From positions 1 through 38,644 of the forward strand of contig NZ_JARGDP010000027.1 of assembly GCF_029210395.1 (NCBI RefSeq): a stretch of DNA of 38,644 bases, in the 5' to 3' direction. Origin of the DNA: Petrocella sp. FN5 (GTDB lineage Bacteria > Bacillota > Clostridia > Lachnospirales > Vallitaleaceae). Positions 6,770-14,137 of this stretch are shown here, one piece after another (the stretch's first letter is position 1; each line of letters starts with the position of its first letter). Below the pieces are notes generated by a model. The model saw nothing but the letters and a program-made list of their open reading frames with translations. It ran no database searches and was not told the origin of the DNA. Made by a program: the position numbers and the translations under genes.

Positions 6770-7888
6770 CTAGGCCTCCACTTTTTGTGGCTTTTCTTCT
6801 GTTCCAGATTTTCCAAGGATCTTATTTGCAATAATCATCGCCACCATGACGGCCGTAATGCCACCAACAAGCTTACCTACAACCATTGGGAAGATCATTT
6901 CTCTAGCAACCCCGGCTGTAAAACCAAGATGATCTCCAAAGACAAACGCGGCACTTACCGCAAAAGCGACGTTGAGTATTTTTCCTCTGTCATCCATGTC
7001 TTTCATCAATCCAAACATAGGAATATTATTGGCAAGGGTAGCTACCAAACCAGCGGCAGCAACATCATTCATACCTAATAGTCTCCCCATTTTAAGTAAG
7101 GGTTTATTAAATACTTTTGTAATAACATATACCATTGGGAAAGCGCCTGCAAGCATGATTGCAATAGCTCCGATTACTTCAATACCCTCTGAAATAGGTG
7201 CCATTCCCGGAATGATAACGATACCGGTCAGGGTCTCAACAATTATTGCAGCTGTACCAATGGTTATAACAATCGTTACACCTCGACCAAATATAGTAAA
7301 GCCTTTAATCATTCTATTGGGGATTTTCCATAGTCCAATAGCAATCAAAAGGGATACAATAATAATTGGAACCAAGTTGCTAAGAATCATGACAACTTCA
7401 AATCCGGCTACCAAACCACCAAAGAAAACGCCAATCGGTATGGTAATCATACCTGCAAGGATACCTGTTGCCAAGAACTTGTGATCTTCTTTTCGAATGA
7501 TACCTAGAGCAACCGGGATTGAGAATACAATCGTAGGCCCCATCATCGCGCCAAGAATAAGTCCGGCAAGAAGTCCGGCTTCTTCTGTTAAAGCCATCTC
7601 CATAGCCAGTGGGTAACCACCCATGTCATTGGCTAGAAGTGTGGTTGCAAACATCGCCGGATCTGCACCCAGCATGGTGTAAACCGGTGTTACAACCGGA
7701 GAAAGTATGGTTGCAAGTACGGGTGCCAAAGATATAACCCCGATCATAGCAATGGCCAAAGAACCCATTGCCATAAAACCTTCATCAAACTGCTCACCTA
7801 GACCAAATTTATTGCCAATAATCTTGTCTAATGCACCTAAAACCATAAAAATTACCATGATGTATACAATAATTTCATTAATACTCAT
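6770..7888 (-). CDS. eutH: EutH, ethanolamine permease
   Basis: This 372-residue integral membrane protein has about ten hydrophobic segments and the EutH signature region with LLANDMGGYPLAMEM (about residues 86-100). Later come NNIPMFGLMKDMDDRGK and DHLGFTAGVA. The family carries protonated or diffusible ethanolamine into the cell, mainly when it is scarce. A GGGAGG site precedes the ATG. It stands between eutM2 and eutQ at the distal end of the operon. The 48-base gap before it holds nothing notable. Confidence 0.93.
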   Translation of the reverse strand: MSINEIIVYIMVIFMVLGALDKIIGNKFGLGEQFDEGFMAMGSLAIAMIGVISLAPVLATILSPVVTPVYTMLGADPAMFATTLLANDMGGYPLAMEMALTEEAGLLAGLILGAMMGPTIVFSIPVALGIIRKEDHKFLATGILAGMITIPIGVFFGGLVAGFEVVMILSNLVPIIIVSLLIAIGLWKIPNRMIKGFTIFGRGVTIVITIGTAAIIVETLTGIVIIPGMAPISEGIEVIGAIAIMLAGAFPMVYVITKVFNKPLLKMGRLLGMNDVAAAGLVATLANNIPMFGLMKDMDDRGKILNVAFAVSAAFVFGDHLGFTAGVAREMIFPMVVGKLVGGITAVMVAMIIANKILGKSGTEEKPQKVEA

Positions 7889-7936
7889 TTTTTTCCTCCC
7901 TTATTCATAGAAAATCAAGTTATAATTGTAGGTTAT

Positions 7937-8215
7937 TTAATTTGAGCTTGGTAATATTTGTTCTACTTCCTCATGAGGTCTTGGTATAACATGTACGGAT
8001 ATTAATTGACCCACTCTTTCTGCTGCTGCTGCACCGGCATCTGTGGCGGCCTTAACTGCGCCAACGTCGCCTCTAACCATGACAGCAACCAAACCTCCCC
8101 CCACTTTTTCTTTGCCTATTAGCGTTACATTTGCCGCCTTCACCATTGCATCTGCCGCTTCAATGGCACCTACCAATCCTTTTGTTTCAATCATACCTAA
8201 TGCATAACTCGCCAT
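7937..8215 (-). CDS. eutM: EutM2/PduA-type hexameric shell protein (second copy)
   Basis: This is a 92-residue single BMC-domain protein: [41 protein letters not shown] and [11 protein letters not shown]. It is about 85% identical by eye to the shell protein at 13787-14071, mainly differing at the ends. Such proteins form flat hexamers with a central pore that tile the microcompartment facets. AAAGGAG stands 10 bases before the ATG. Two near-identical EutM genes in one operon may adjust shell stoichiometry. Confidence 0.93.
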   Translation of the reverse strand: MASYALGMIETKGLVGAIEAADAMVKAANVTLIGKEKVGGGLVAVMVRGDVGAVKAATDAGAAAAERVGQLISVHVIPRPHEEVEQILPSSN

Positions 8216-8229
8216 CTTTCTACACTCCT

Positions 8230-8532
8230 TTAATTTTTATTGATTTTTGTTAAAATCAAATTACACGCTTCTTTTATTTGTGCTGCATCTGTCATACCAT
8301 GTTGCTCTTTTAAGATTCTTACAACCATTTTTGTGATTGTCTCCATCTCAGTGTAAGTCCCCTCTTCTGCTTCTGCTTCTCTTGATTTGTCATATATAAT
8401 GGAAATACCCTTGTTTCTAATCACATCCTGGGCACCCGAAGTCAGAATCATATTTTTGTCCACATAGAGTTTTGACTGGTTCTTTGAAATATATGCATCA
8501 ATATTGTTTTTTGTAAGTAGTACTTTACCCAT
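8230..8532 (-). CDS. 100-aa microcompartment-associated protein with EutT-like motif and targeting helix
   Basis: No named family is recognised. Residues about 25-48 ([20 protein letters not shown]) match in pattern a motif seen in EutT here (IITPSAREYLNEQKIKL) and in the protein at 10724 (IVTPLAQDYLRDHKINM). The C-terminal half contains [17 protein letters not shown], nearly the same as the C-terminal targeting tail of EutE (VETITKMVLKELQ). The picture is a small internal protein carried into the microcompartment by the same kind of helix as EutE. An AGGAGG site precedes the ATG. It lies between pduT and eutM2. A catalytic role cannot be assigned. Confidence 0.75.
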   Translation of the reverse strand: MGKVLLTKNNIDAYISKNQSKLYVDKNMILTSGAQDVIRNKGISIIYDKSREAEAEEGTYTEMETITKMVVRILKEQHGMTDAAQIKEACNLILTKINKN

Positions 8533-8547
8533 ACCTCTTCCTCCTAA

Positions 8548-9096
8548 TTATAAGAGCTTCTCAAAGAGTTCTTTTCTAGGCGCTGGAATGACCACTTTTG
8601 CTAGCAGCATTCCATTTTGCTTACCTATCGTCGAACCCGCTTCGATTGCCTCTTTAACTTCACTGACATCCCCACTAAAAGTGACAAATGATTTACCCCC
8701 TATTGCAAAACCAAGTCTGATCTCAATGAGATTAATCGCTGCTGCTTTTGCTGCCGCATCTGCAGCCACAATACAGGTGGCAATGCTAAAAAACTCCATG
8801 GCACCGATGGCATTCACTTCACCTACTTGTGTCGATCCATTAATAGCATTAATAATTTGTGCATGAATACTCGGCAATATAAGGTCATCTACAATGTATT
8901 GTTTCCCCACTTCTTTTCCCGCTTCTAGAGCGGCTTTCACTGCCCCCACATCCCCGGAAATGAGCACAATATACTTACCGGGACATATGGCATTCGCTAG
9001 AATCAAATCCACTTCAGCCGCCTTAATCATTGCATCCGCCGACTCAATGCCTTTGACAATGCTATTTAGCTCTATAAGCCCTATCGTCCGTATCAT
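8548..9096 (-). CDS. pduT: PduT-type tandem-BMC shell protein with Fe-S cysteine
   Basis: This 182-residue protein has two BMC domains (about residues 1-85 and 92-175), so it forms pseudohexameric trimers. Cys38 in NAICPGKY matches the position of the cysteine in PduT that holds a [4Fe-4S] cluster in the trimer pore. The family is thought to pass electrons across the shell, working with PduS. The start overlaps the pduS stop (ATGA), so the two genes are translationally coupled. PduT is better known from propanediol compartments; its presence inside a eut operon is of interest. Confidence 0.92.
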   Translation of the reverse strand: MIRTIGLIELNSIVKGIESADAMIKAAEVDLILANAICPGKYIVLISGDVGAVKAALEAGKEVGKQYIVDDLILPSIHAQIINAINGSTQVGEVNAIGAMEFFSIATCIVAADAAAKAAAINLIEIRLGFAIGGKSFVTFSGDVSEVKEAIEAGSTIGKQNGMLLAKVVIPAPRKELFEKLL

Positions 9097-10433
9097 GAAA
9101 CCACCCCATTACTTTTTATCGTTATTTTCTCGGTTACACCTGTAACAGTACCATCAATGCTTGCATGAACATTGGCACCCATTTCATTTCTCTCTACCTT
9201 ACCGATCATCTGCCCCTTGGATACAAGGTCCCCAACAGCAACGGTGGGTATGGCCGGTTTTCCAATATGTTGCTTAAGATATATAGTGACTTCCTCTGTC
9301 GTCAAATCTTTGTGTTCATCTATTGGTTGACCATAATACTGGAGCAAATCCAGTCTTGATATAAGCCTATAACTTGGAATTTTTCTATAGTCCATCATAT
9401 CTCTAACGTCCAGATCAAGACTTCCCTTTTCAGGTCGAATGCCTTTTTTATACAATTCTTTTTTAACATGTACATTCACCAATCTAGGGGAAAGTCCCAT
9501 AGGGCATGCATAGATTTCACATATACCACATTCACAACATAGTAAGGCTTCCTTCATGATGGCTTCATCATGGTCTGACATACCAATGTTTCGCATGATC
9601 TTATGCGGTCTCAATTGATGACCTAGTAGGTATCTGTGACACATGTCTGTACAATAGCGACATTGAATACACGCTGTTTTGGTTTCATTGATGATTTTAT
9701 CTATGGGTTTTCTTTTTCGTTCTACCACAAAATGGTCTTTGGGTAGGACAATTAGGGATCCATCCATTTTCTTAATATGAAATGCTTCAGCCTCATGGTC
9801 ATCAATAATGGTTCCCATCATAGGCCCACCTATAATGATGGCATATTCCTTTAGAGTCGAACCACCCGCCGCTTCTATACAAGCTTTTACAGAAATACCG
9901 ACAGGTACCTTAATCATAGTTGGGTTCTTTACATCTCCGGCCACCGTCAAGAATCTTTCTATAACCGGCTTGTCCATCATTGCATCATAGACATTCACAA
10001 TAGAGCCTACATTGGATACGACAGCGCCTACATCTAAGGGGATCCCTGCCTCTGGAATCGGTTTACCTGTAATCTCATAAACCATCATCTGTTCATCACC
10101 TGCCGGATAATAATCCCCTATGGTAAACAAGGTGATTTTTGAACCCAGTGTTTCAATGATTGCTTTTAGGTGTTTAATTTCTTTGGTATTTTTCTCCTTG
10201 ATGGCAATGACCAAATGCTGTGCACCGACAAGTTTTCCAATTTCTTCAACTGCCATAATGATTTCTTTGCCTTTATGCATCATAATATATTTATCCGTAT
10301 GCATGAGGGGTTCACATTCTACCGCATTGATAATAAAATATTCCACCTTACAATTGAGCTTAATATGGGTTGGAAAACCGGCACCTCCAGCACCTACAAC
10401 ACCCGCATCATATATTTTATCTAACAGCTCCAT
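9093..10433 (-). CDS. pduS: PduS-type RnfC-like flavo-Fe-S protein (cobalamin reductase/electron carrier)
   Basis: The start is set at ATG 10433, which has AGGAGG 9 bases upstream; a TTG two codons earlier is too close. The 446-residue protein opens with GVVGAGGAGFPTH and contains NAVECEPLMHTDKY, the RnfC-like FMN/NADH-binding region. Two cysteine clusters follow at about residues 250-300, CIQCRYCTDMC and CCECGICEIYACP. The C-terminus has a SLBB/barrel-like part. PduS reduces cob(III)alamin in propanediol compartments and is proposed to give electrons to PduT. It could keep B12 reduced for EutT/EutBC or balance NAD(H) inside the compartment. Confidence 0.92.
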   Translation of the reverse strand: MELLDKIYDAGVVGAGGAGFPTHIKLNCKVEYFIINAVECEPLMHTDKYIMMHKGKEIIMAVEEIGKLVGAQHLVIAIKEKNTKEIKHLKAIIETLGSKITLFTIGDYYPAGDEQMMVYEITGKPIPEAGIPLDVGAVVSNVGSIVNVYDAMMDKPVIERFLTVAGDVKNPTMIKVPVGISVKACIEAAGGSTLKEYAIIIGGPMMGTIIDDHEAEAFHIKKMDGSLIVLPKDHFVVERKRKPIDKIINETKTACIQCRYCTDMCHRYLLGHQLRPHKIMRNIGMSDHDEAIMKEALLCCECGICEIYACPMGLSPRLVNVHVKKELYKKGIRPEKGSLDLDVRDMMDYRKIPSYRLISRLDLLQYYGQPIDEHKDLTTEEVTIYLKQHIGKPAIPTVAVGDLVSKGQMIGKVERNEMGANVHASIDGTVTGVTEKITIKSNGVVS

Positions 10434-10463
10434 GGCCAAGCACCTCCTTTCCCTTGCTATCTT

Positions 10464-10727
10464 CTAGACATCCACCGTATCAATGATGCCGACCACAATG
10501 GCATCCACAGGTATATCTTTTCTTCCAAGACCCATTCTGGCTGAGCTTCCATTTACAACCAGTACCGTTTCTCCAATCCCAGCACCGATGCTATCTGCCG
10601 CAACAAAAGTGGGAAGGTCTTTGTCCGAAGCGTAATCCAAGGGTTTAATGACCAGTAGTTTTAGACCATTCAAATTCTCATCTTTTCTTGTTGCCCATAC
10701 ATTTCCGATAACTTTGCCTACAATCAT
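10464..10727 (-). CDS. eutN: EutN/CcmL-type pentameric vertex protein
   Basis: This 87-residue protein begins MIVGKVIGNVWATRKD and has GLKLLVIKPLD, then VAADSIGAGIGETVLVVNGSSAR and PVDAIVVGIIDTV. These are the conserved blocks of the CcmL/EutN family, which caps the twelve vertices of the shell. The start overlaps the stop of the preceding gene by ATGA. Confidence 0.95.
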   Translation of the reverse strand: MIVGKVIGNVWATRKDENLNGLKLLVIKPLDYASDKDLPTFVAADSIGAGIGETVLVVNGSSARMGLGRKDIPVDAIVVGIIDTVDV

Positions 10728-11476
10728 AAATGCCTTCCTCCGTTTTGAGTTAATGTGGTGATCATATTTATTTTGTGATCTCTTAGATAATCCTGTGCCA
10801 AAGGTGTTACTATGGTGTTCTTGTTCATCCTCAGGCGCTTTAAGCCTTTTTCTTTATACTGTTTTGCTATGGATTCAGTTATGATTTTCTCATGTACATC
10901 ATCTTCTTTAGGCATGTATGTTCCTTCTAACATTTTTGATTTATTTATCTTTTCTAACTTTTCTATTCTCACATCCAGTAGTCGATGGTTAATTTCATTT
11001 GCATTAATCCATTCTATTCCGAACGCTACCACTTGTTCTTCATAACCTTTGAGCATCTTGTAAAAATTGGTTTTTGCTGTATCTTCGTATTTGCTGTAGG
11101 TTTTACCTTCTTCAACAATATAGATTTTTTTACCTCTTAATATGGCTTCAATGACCATGGTTGTGACCTTGGTGTTTGCAAGTCCCATAGATATATGTAC
11201 AAGTTCTTGGTAACTGATGCTACCCAGAAGTATGACATCATAGGGGTTTATATCTATAGGTGCTTTGGCATCATCAAATTCATCTACATCATACCGGTCA
11301 TTAACTTCATATAAAATCTTATGATCTGACATGGCAATTGCAAGAATCTTATCTTTTTTAATAGGTCTTTCTAATTCACTTTTCTTGATTCTTTCTTCTA
11401 GCTTCTTCATCACTTCTCTTGTTATGCTTTCGATTAGACTTTTTTCATCTAGGGATTCTAAGTTCAATATGCTCAC
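10724..11476 (-). CDS. Uncharacterised ethanolamine-utilisation protein of Firmicute eut operons
   Basis: This 250-residue protein has no firm functional assignment. It resembles a conserved hypothetical family known from Firmicute eut operons. The N-terminus (LDEKSLIESITREVMKKLEE) is an amphipathic helix like a microcompartment targeting peptide. The middle (DVILLGSISYQELVHISMGL, then VIEAILRGKKIYIVEEG) looks like a Rossmann or flavoprotein-like alpha/beta domain. The C-terminus has NTIVTPLAQDYLRDHKI, the motif shared with EutT and the 100-aa protein. The start is uncertain: GTG at 11476 is only 2 bases from AAAGGA, whereas a TTG three codons later has better spacing. Confidence 0.75.
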   Translation of the reverse strand: MSILNLESLDEKSLIESITREVMKKLEERIKKSELERPIKKDKILAIAMSDHKILYEVNDRYDVDEFDDAKAPIDINPYDVILLGSISYQELVHISMGLANTKVTTMVIEAILRGKKIYIVEEGKTYSKYEDTAKTNFYKMLKGYEEQVVAFGIEWINANEINHRLLDVRIEKLEKINKSKMLEGTYMPKEDDVHEKIITESIAKQYKEKGLKRLRMNKNTIVTPLAQDYLRDHKINMITTLTQNGGRHL

Positions 11477-11487
11477 ATCCTTTATGC

Positions 11488-12306
11488 CTAGCAGTTCATA
11501 GCAATGCCTAGGGGCGTAACTAGAAATGGATTCTTAGGCTTCATGGTCCTTATACCTGTGACATTTTCGATTATTTTTTCTATTTTATCTAAACAGCAGG
11601 TGCCACCAACAAGATATATTTCTTTTACATCATGGTTCCTAATATGATTATTAACAATTGTAGCCATTTTCTCAATGACCGGTGTTACCAGTGGAAATAT
11701 TTCCTTTTGCCTACTTAGATCTATTTTATACTCTTCCGCTTCTTCAAACTTGATCTTATAATTGCCAGCCACAACCAAAGTCAAATGGGTTCCGCCTGTT
11801 GCTTCATCCGCTACATAGACGACCTGATTTTCTTTTATGATGGACAAACCCGTTGTGCCCCCTCCAATATCAACAATGACACCATTTTCTATATTAAGAA
11901 CTGAATTGGCCGCTGTCGGTTCATCAAGAATGTTGGTCACTTCCATTCCTGCGCCCTCTACAACGTACATATGGGTTTTACTGTCACCTTTGCTTGTCCC
12001 TGGTGGTACAGCAATGGCTGCTTTTGTAAGTCTGATACCTATCTTTTGCTCAATCTTTTCTTTTAGATGCTTAACCACATTCATAGCACCAACATAGTCA
12101 ACAACCAAACCGTCTTTTATGACTTGGGAAAACGCCATTTCACAGGCCACAGGCTTTTTATCTTGATCTAGAACGACAATGACAATGTAGGCCGTTCCTA
12201 GGTCAACACCTACGAGCAATTTATCGCCCTCCTGCATGGTTCTGGGGTTATGAATGGTTGCTTCTAATTGAGATATTAAATGCTCACAGTTTGTCATGTC
12301 TAACAT
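11488..12306 (-). CDS. eutJ: EutJ, actin-like/Hsp70-like ethanolamine utilisation chaperone
   Basis: This 272-residue protein belongs to the actin/Hsp70 ATPase fold: GVDLGTAYIVIVVLD (phosphate 1), DEPTAANSVL, IVDIGGGTTGLSII (phosphate 2) and IYLVGGTCCL (adenosine motif). EutJ is a conserved eut protein of unclear role, proposed to act as a chaperone for compartment enzymes or in reactivation. The start overlaps the pduL stop by 7 bases, so the two are coupled. Confidence 0.92.
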   Translation of the reverse strand: MLDMTNCEHLISQLEATIHNPRTMQEGDKLLVGVDLGTAYIVIVVLDQDKKPVACEMAFSQVIKDGLVVDYVGAMNVVKHLKEKIEQKIGIRLTKAAIAVPPGTSKGDSKTHMYVVEGAGMEVTNILDEPTAANSVLNIENGVIVDIGGGTTGLSIIKENQVVYVADEATGGTHLTLVVAGNYKIKFEEAEEYKIDLSRQKEIFPLVTPVIEKMATIVNNHIRNHDVKEIYLVGGTCCLDKIEKIIENVTGIRTMKPKNPFLVTPLGIAMNC

Positions 12307-12959
12307 CTTTTAACCTCTTCTTCCACTAGTATTTGACCTTTCATACCTTCGTAAAAGCCACAAGCATTGGCTTCGTCTAAATCAATATGCATATGTAAAC
12401 TATATTGATCATGGACCCTTACAAGGACATCTTCAAATATAATTGGTCGATCACTAAATACTTTTACAGCAACGATTTGCTGATCTTTTAGACCATAATC
12501 CAAAGCATTCTCCGGTGTCATATGAACATGTCGCTTGGCAACGATGGCCCCTTTTTCTGCCCGAATCATATTCTTACCCACTGACAAGTAAATGGATGGG
12601 CTTTTTTCTATCTTACCTGATTCCCTAACCGGGGCATCAATGCCTAGACTGAAGGCATCCGTTCTCGAGATCTCTGCTTGAGTCTCTTTTCTTTCCGGGC
12701 CTAGAATGGCAACGTTTTTGAACAAACCTTTTGGACCTAGTATGGTCACCCTTTCTTGACACAGAAACTGACCCGGTTGTGACAAGTCTCTTGCCGGTGT
12801 AAGTCTATGGCCTTCTCCGAAAAGTCGCTCAACATCGTCCATAGAAAGATGCACGTGTCTTGCGGAAGCTTCTATAGGCACTGTCCGCCAATGCCTATCT
12901 CTTAGACCTATTTCCTCTATGACTTTTTTCACGATTTTTTTAATAGCTAATTCATCCAT
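12300..12959 (-). CDS. pduL: PduL-type phosphotransacylase
   Basis: This 219-residue protein converts acetyl-CoA and phosphate to acetyl phosphate, recycling CoA inside the compartment. The N-terminal helix MDELAIKKIVKKVIEEIG is a targeting peptide. Family motifs follow: ASARHVHLS (zinc ligands), LTPARDLSQPGQF, VAILGPERKETQ, AKRHVHMTPENA and LHMHIDLDEANACG. It replaces the unrelated Pta-type EutD of proteobacteria. GGAGG lies 5 bases before the ATG. It starts 11 bases after the eutT stop. Confidence 0.95.
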   Translation of the reverse strand: MDELAIKKIVKKVIEEIGLRDRHWRTVPIEASARHVHLSMDDVERLFGEGHRLTPARDLSQPGQFLCQERVTILGPKGLFKNVAILGPERKETQAEISRTDAFSLGIDAPVRESGKIEKSPSIYLSVGKNMIRAEKGAIVAKRHVHMTPENALDYGLKDQQIVAVKVFSDRPIIFEDVLVRVHDQYSLHMHIDLDEANACGFYEGMKGQILVEEEVKRC

Positions 12960-12970
12960 ATGGGCCTCCG

Positions 12971-13723
12971 TTAATTATAATATCCGGACAAATACCTACA
13001 CATCATCACATAGACAGCACTGCTTAACCTATTGAGAGATTTGGTAATATCTTTTCGATTCAATGGTATTGAACTAAGCTCTACTTCTCTAGCCCCACTT
13101 CGAATTGCATTTAAACCAATTAGTATTTCTCCCATTTTGTAATCCGGTAATATATGGGCTACACCTATGTGTTTTTTGGGGTTATGGGATATTTTTCTGA
13201 TGTCCTCTTCAAGCAGTCCAAATAAGCATATCTCTTCTGTTGTTTCTTTTATAACCTCAGCCTTTAATATATTTCTCACATATTGGAGCACCTCTTGAAG
13301 TTCACAAACCAGTTTCTCACTTTTATTCTTATCAGCCATAACTTGAATCTCCAGTATTTTCGATTGAAGACTATCCACCTTACCTCTAAACAAAATGCTG
13401 GGATGATTCTTTAAAACCAATTCATTGCCGTATAACTGGGTCATTTCTTCTGGTTTCTTCTCAAAAAAACCACCTGTATCTTTAACAATGTATTTAGGTA
13501 TAAACTTTTTCTCTTCTGTATCGTTGATTTCATTTTCCTTGTTGTTTTTCTTGCTTGTATCTGAAAGTCCCTGTTTATCTTTTGTGTATACCAACTTAAT
13601 TTTCTGCTCGTTTAAATATTCCCTAGCTGAAGGGGTTATGATGGTGTCTGGATTGACCAACCATTCCTTTACTTTGTCTTTTTTTAGAATCGACCTTACA
13701 ACCGCTTCTGTTAAAACTTTCAT
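12971..13723 (-). CDS. eutT: EutT-type cobalamin adenosyltransferase
   Basis: ATG at 13723, preceded by AAAGGATGTGATAGGG, gives 250 residues; an upstream in-frame start would run through a hairpin. The N-terminal part has NPDTIITPSAREYLNEQKI, as in EutT. The rest resembles the PF01923 helical adenosyltransferase fold, with HPSILFRGKVDSLQSKI and a C-terminal RLSSAVYVMMCRYLSG. The CC-x-x-C metal site of Salmonella EutT is absent, so this is a variant of the family. It would supply adenosylcobalamin for EutBC. It sits between eutM1 and pduL. Confidence 0.8.
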   Translation of the reverse strand: MKVLTEAVVRSILKKDKVKEWLVNPDTIITPSAREYLNEQKIKLVYTKDKQGLSDTSKKNNKENEINDTEEKKFIPKYIVKDTGGFFEKKPEEMTQLYGNELVLKNHPSILFRGKVDSLQSKILEIQVMADKNKSEKLVCELQEVLQYVRNILKAEVIKETTEEICLFGLLEEDIRKISHNPKKHIGVAHILPDYKMGEILIGLNAIRSGAREVELSSIPLNRKDITKSLNRLSSAVYVMMCRYLSGYYN

Positions 13724-13746
13724 CCCTATCACATCCTTTGTTATGA

Positions 13747-13772
13747 TTGCCTCGCCATGGAAGGCGAGGCAA
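13747..13772 (-). promoter_or_regulatory. Intercistronic hairpin between eutM1 and eutT
   Basis: A perfect 10-base stem (TTGCCTCGCC with GGCGAGGCAA, 6-base loop) lies 24 bases before the eutT start and is not followed by a T-run. It is therefore unlikely to be a terminator. It may be a processing or stability element that protects the abundant upstream shell mRNA. Confidence 0.55.
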
Positions 13773-13786
13773 ATAAACATTCATTC

Positions 13787-14071
13787 TTAACCTTCGTATT
13801 TAGGTAAGATCAACTCTACATCACTATGAGGTCTTGGTATAACGTGTACGGAAACCAGCTCTCCAATACGATCTGCTGCGGCTGCACCGGCATCTGTTGC
13901 CGCCTTAACCGCACCTACATCACCTCGCACCATAACCGTCACCAAACCACCACCAACGTGTACTTTACCAATAAGGGTAACATTTGCCGCTTTTACCATT
14001 GCATCCGCTGCTTCTATAGACCCTACCAAACCTTTTGTTTCAATCATTCCGAGTGCATTTGCATTTGCCAT
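13787..14071 (-). CDS. eutM: EutM1 hexameric shell protein
   Basis: ATG at 14071 is chosen because AGGAGG stands 8 bases upstream; an ATG two codons earlier lies only 2 bases from it. This gives 94 residues with a single BMC domain: [40 protein letters not shown] and [15 protein letters not shown]. It is a main facet protein of the ethanolamine compartment. It follows eutE and is nearly the same as the copy at 7937-8215. Confidence 0.94.
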   Translation of the reverse strand: MANANALGMIETKGLVGSIEAADAMVKAANVTLIGKVHVGGGLVTVMVRGDVGAVKAATDAGAAAADRIGELVSVHVIPRPHSDVELILPKYEG

Positions 14072-14137
14072 ATTCATATCCTCCTAATTTTGTGTTTTCA
14101 GATTTAAAGTTAGCTTCCTTCCTTTTACTTCGAAGGC

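Noticed and set aside
6972-9145. Long plus-strand open frames opposite eutH, pduT and the shell genes (for example 6972-7484 and 8504-8866)
   Set aside because: They are antisense shadows of strongly conserved minus-strand genes, with low-complexity translations and no ribosome-binding sites.
13724-13780. Upstream extension of EutT through the intercistronic hairpin
   Set aside because: The extension has no ribosome-binding site, and the residues do not fit the family N-terminus.
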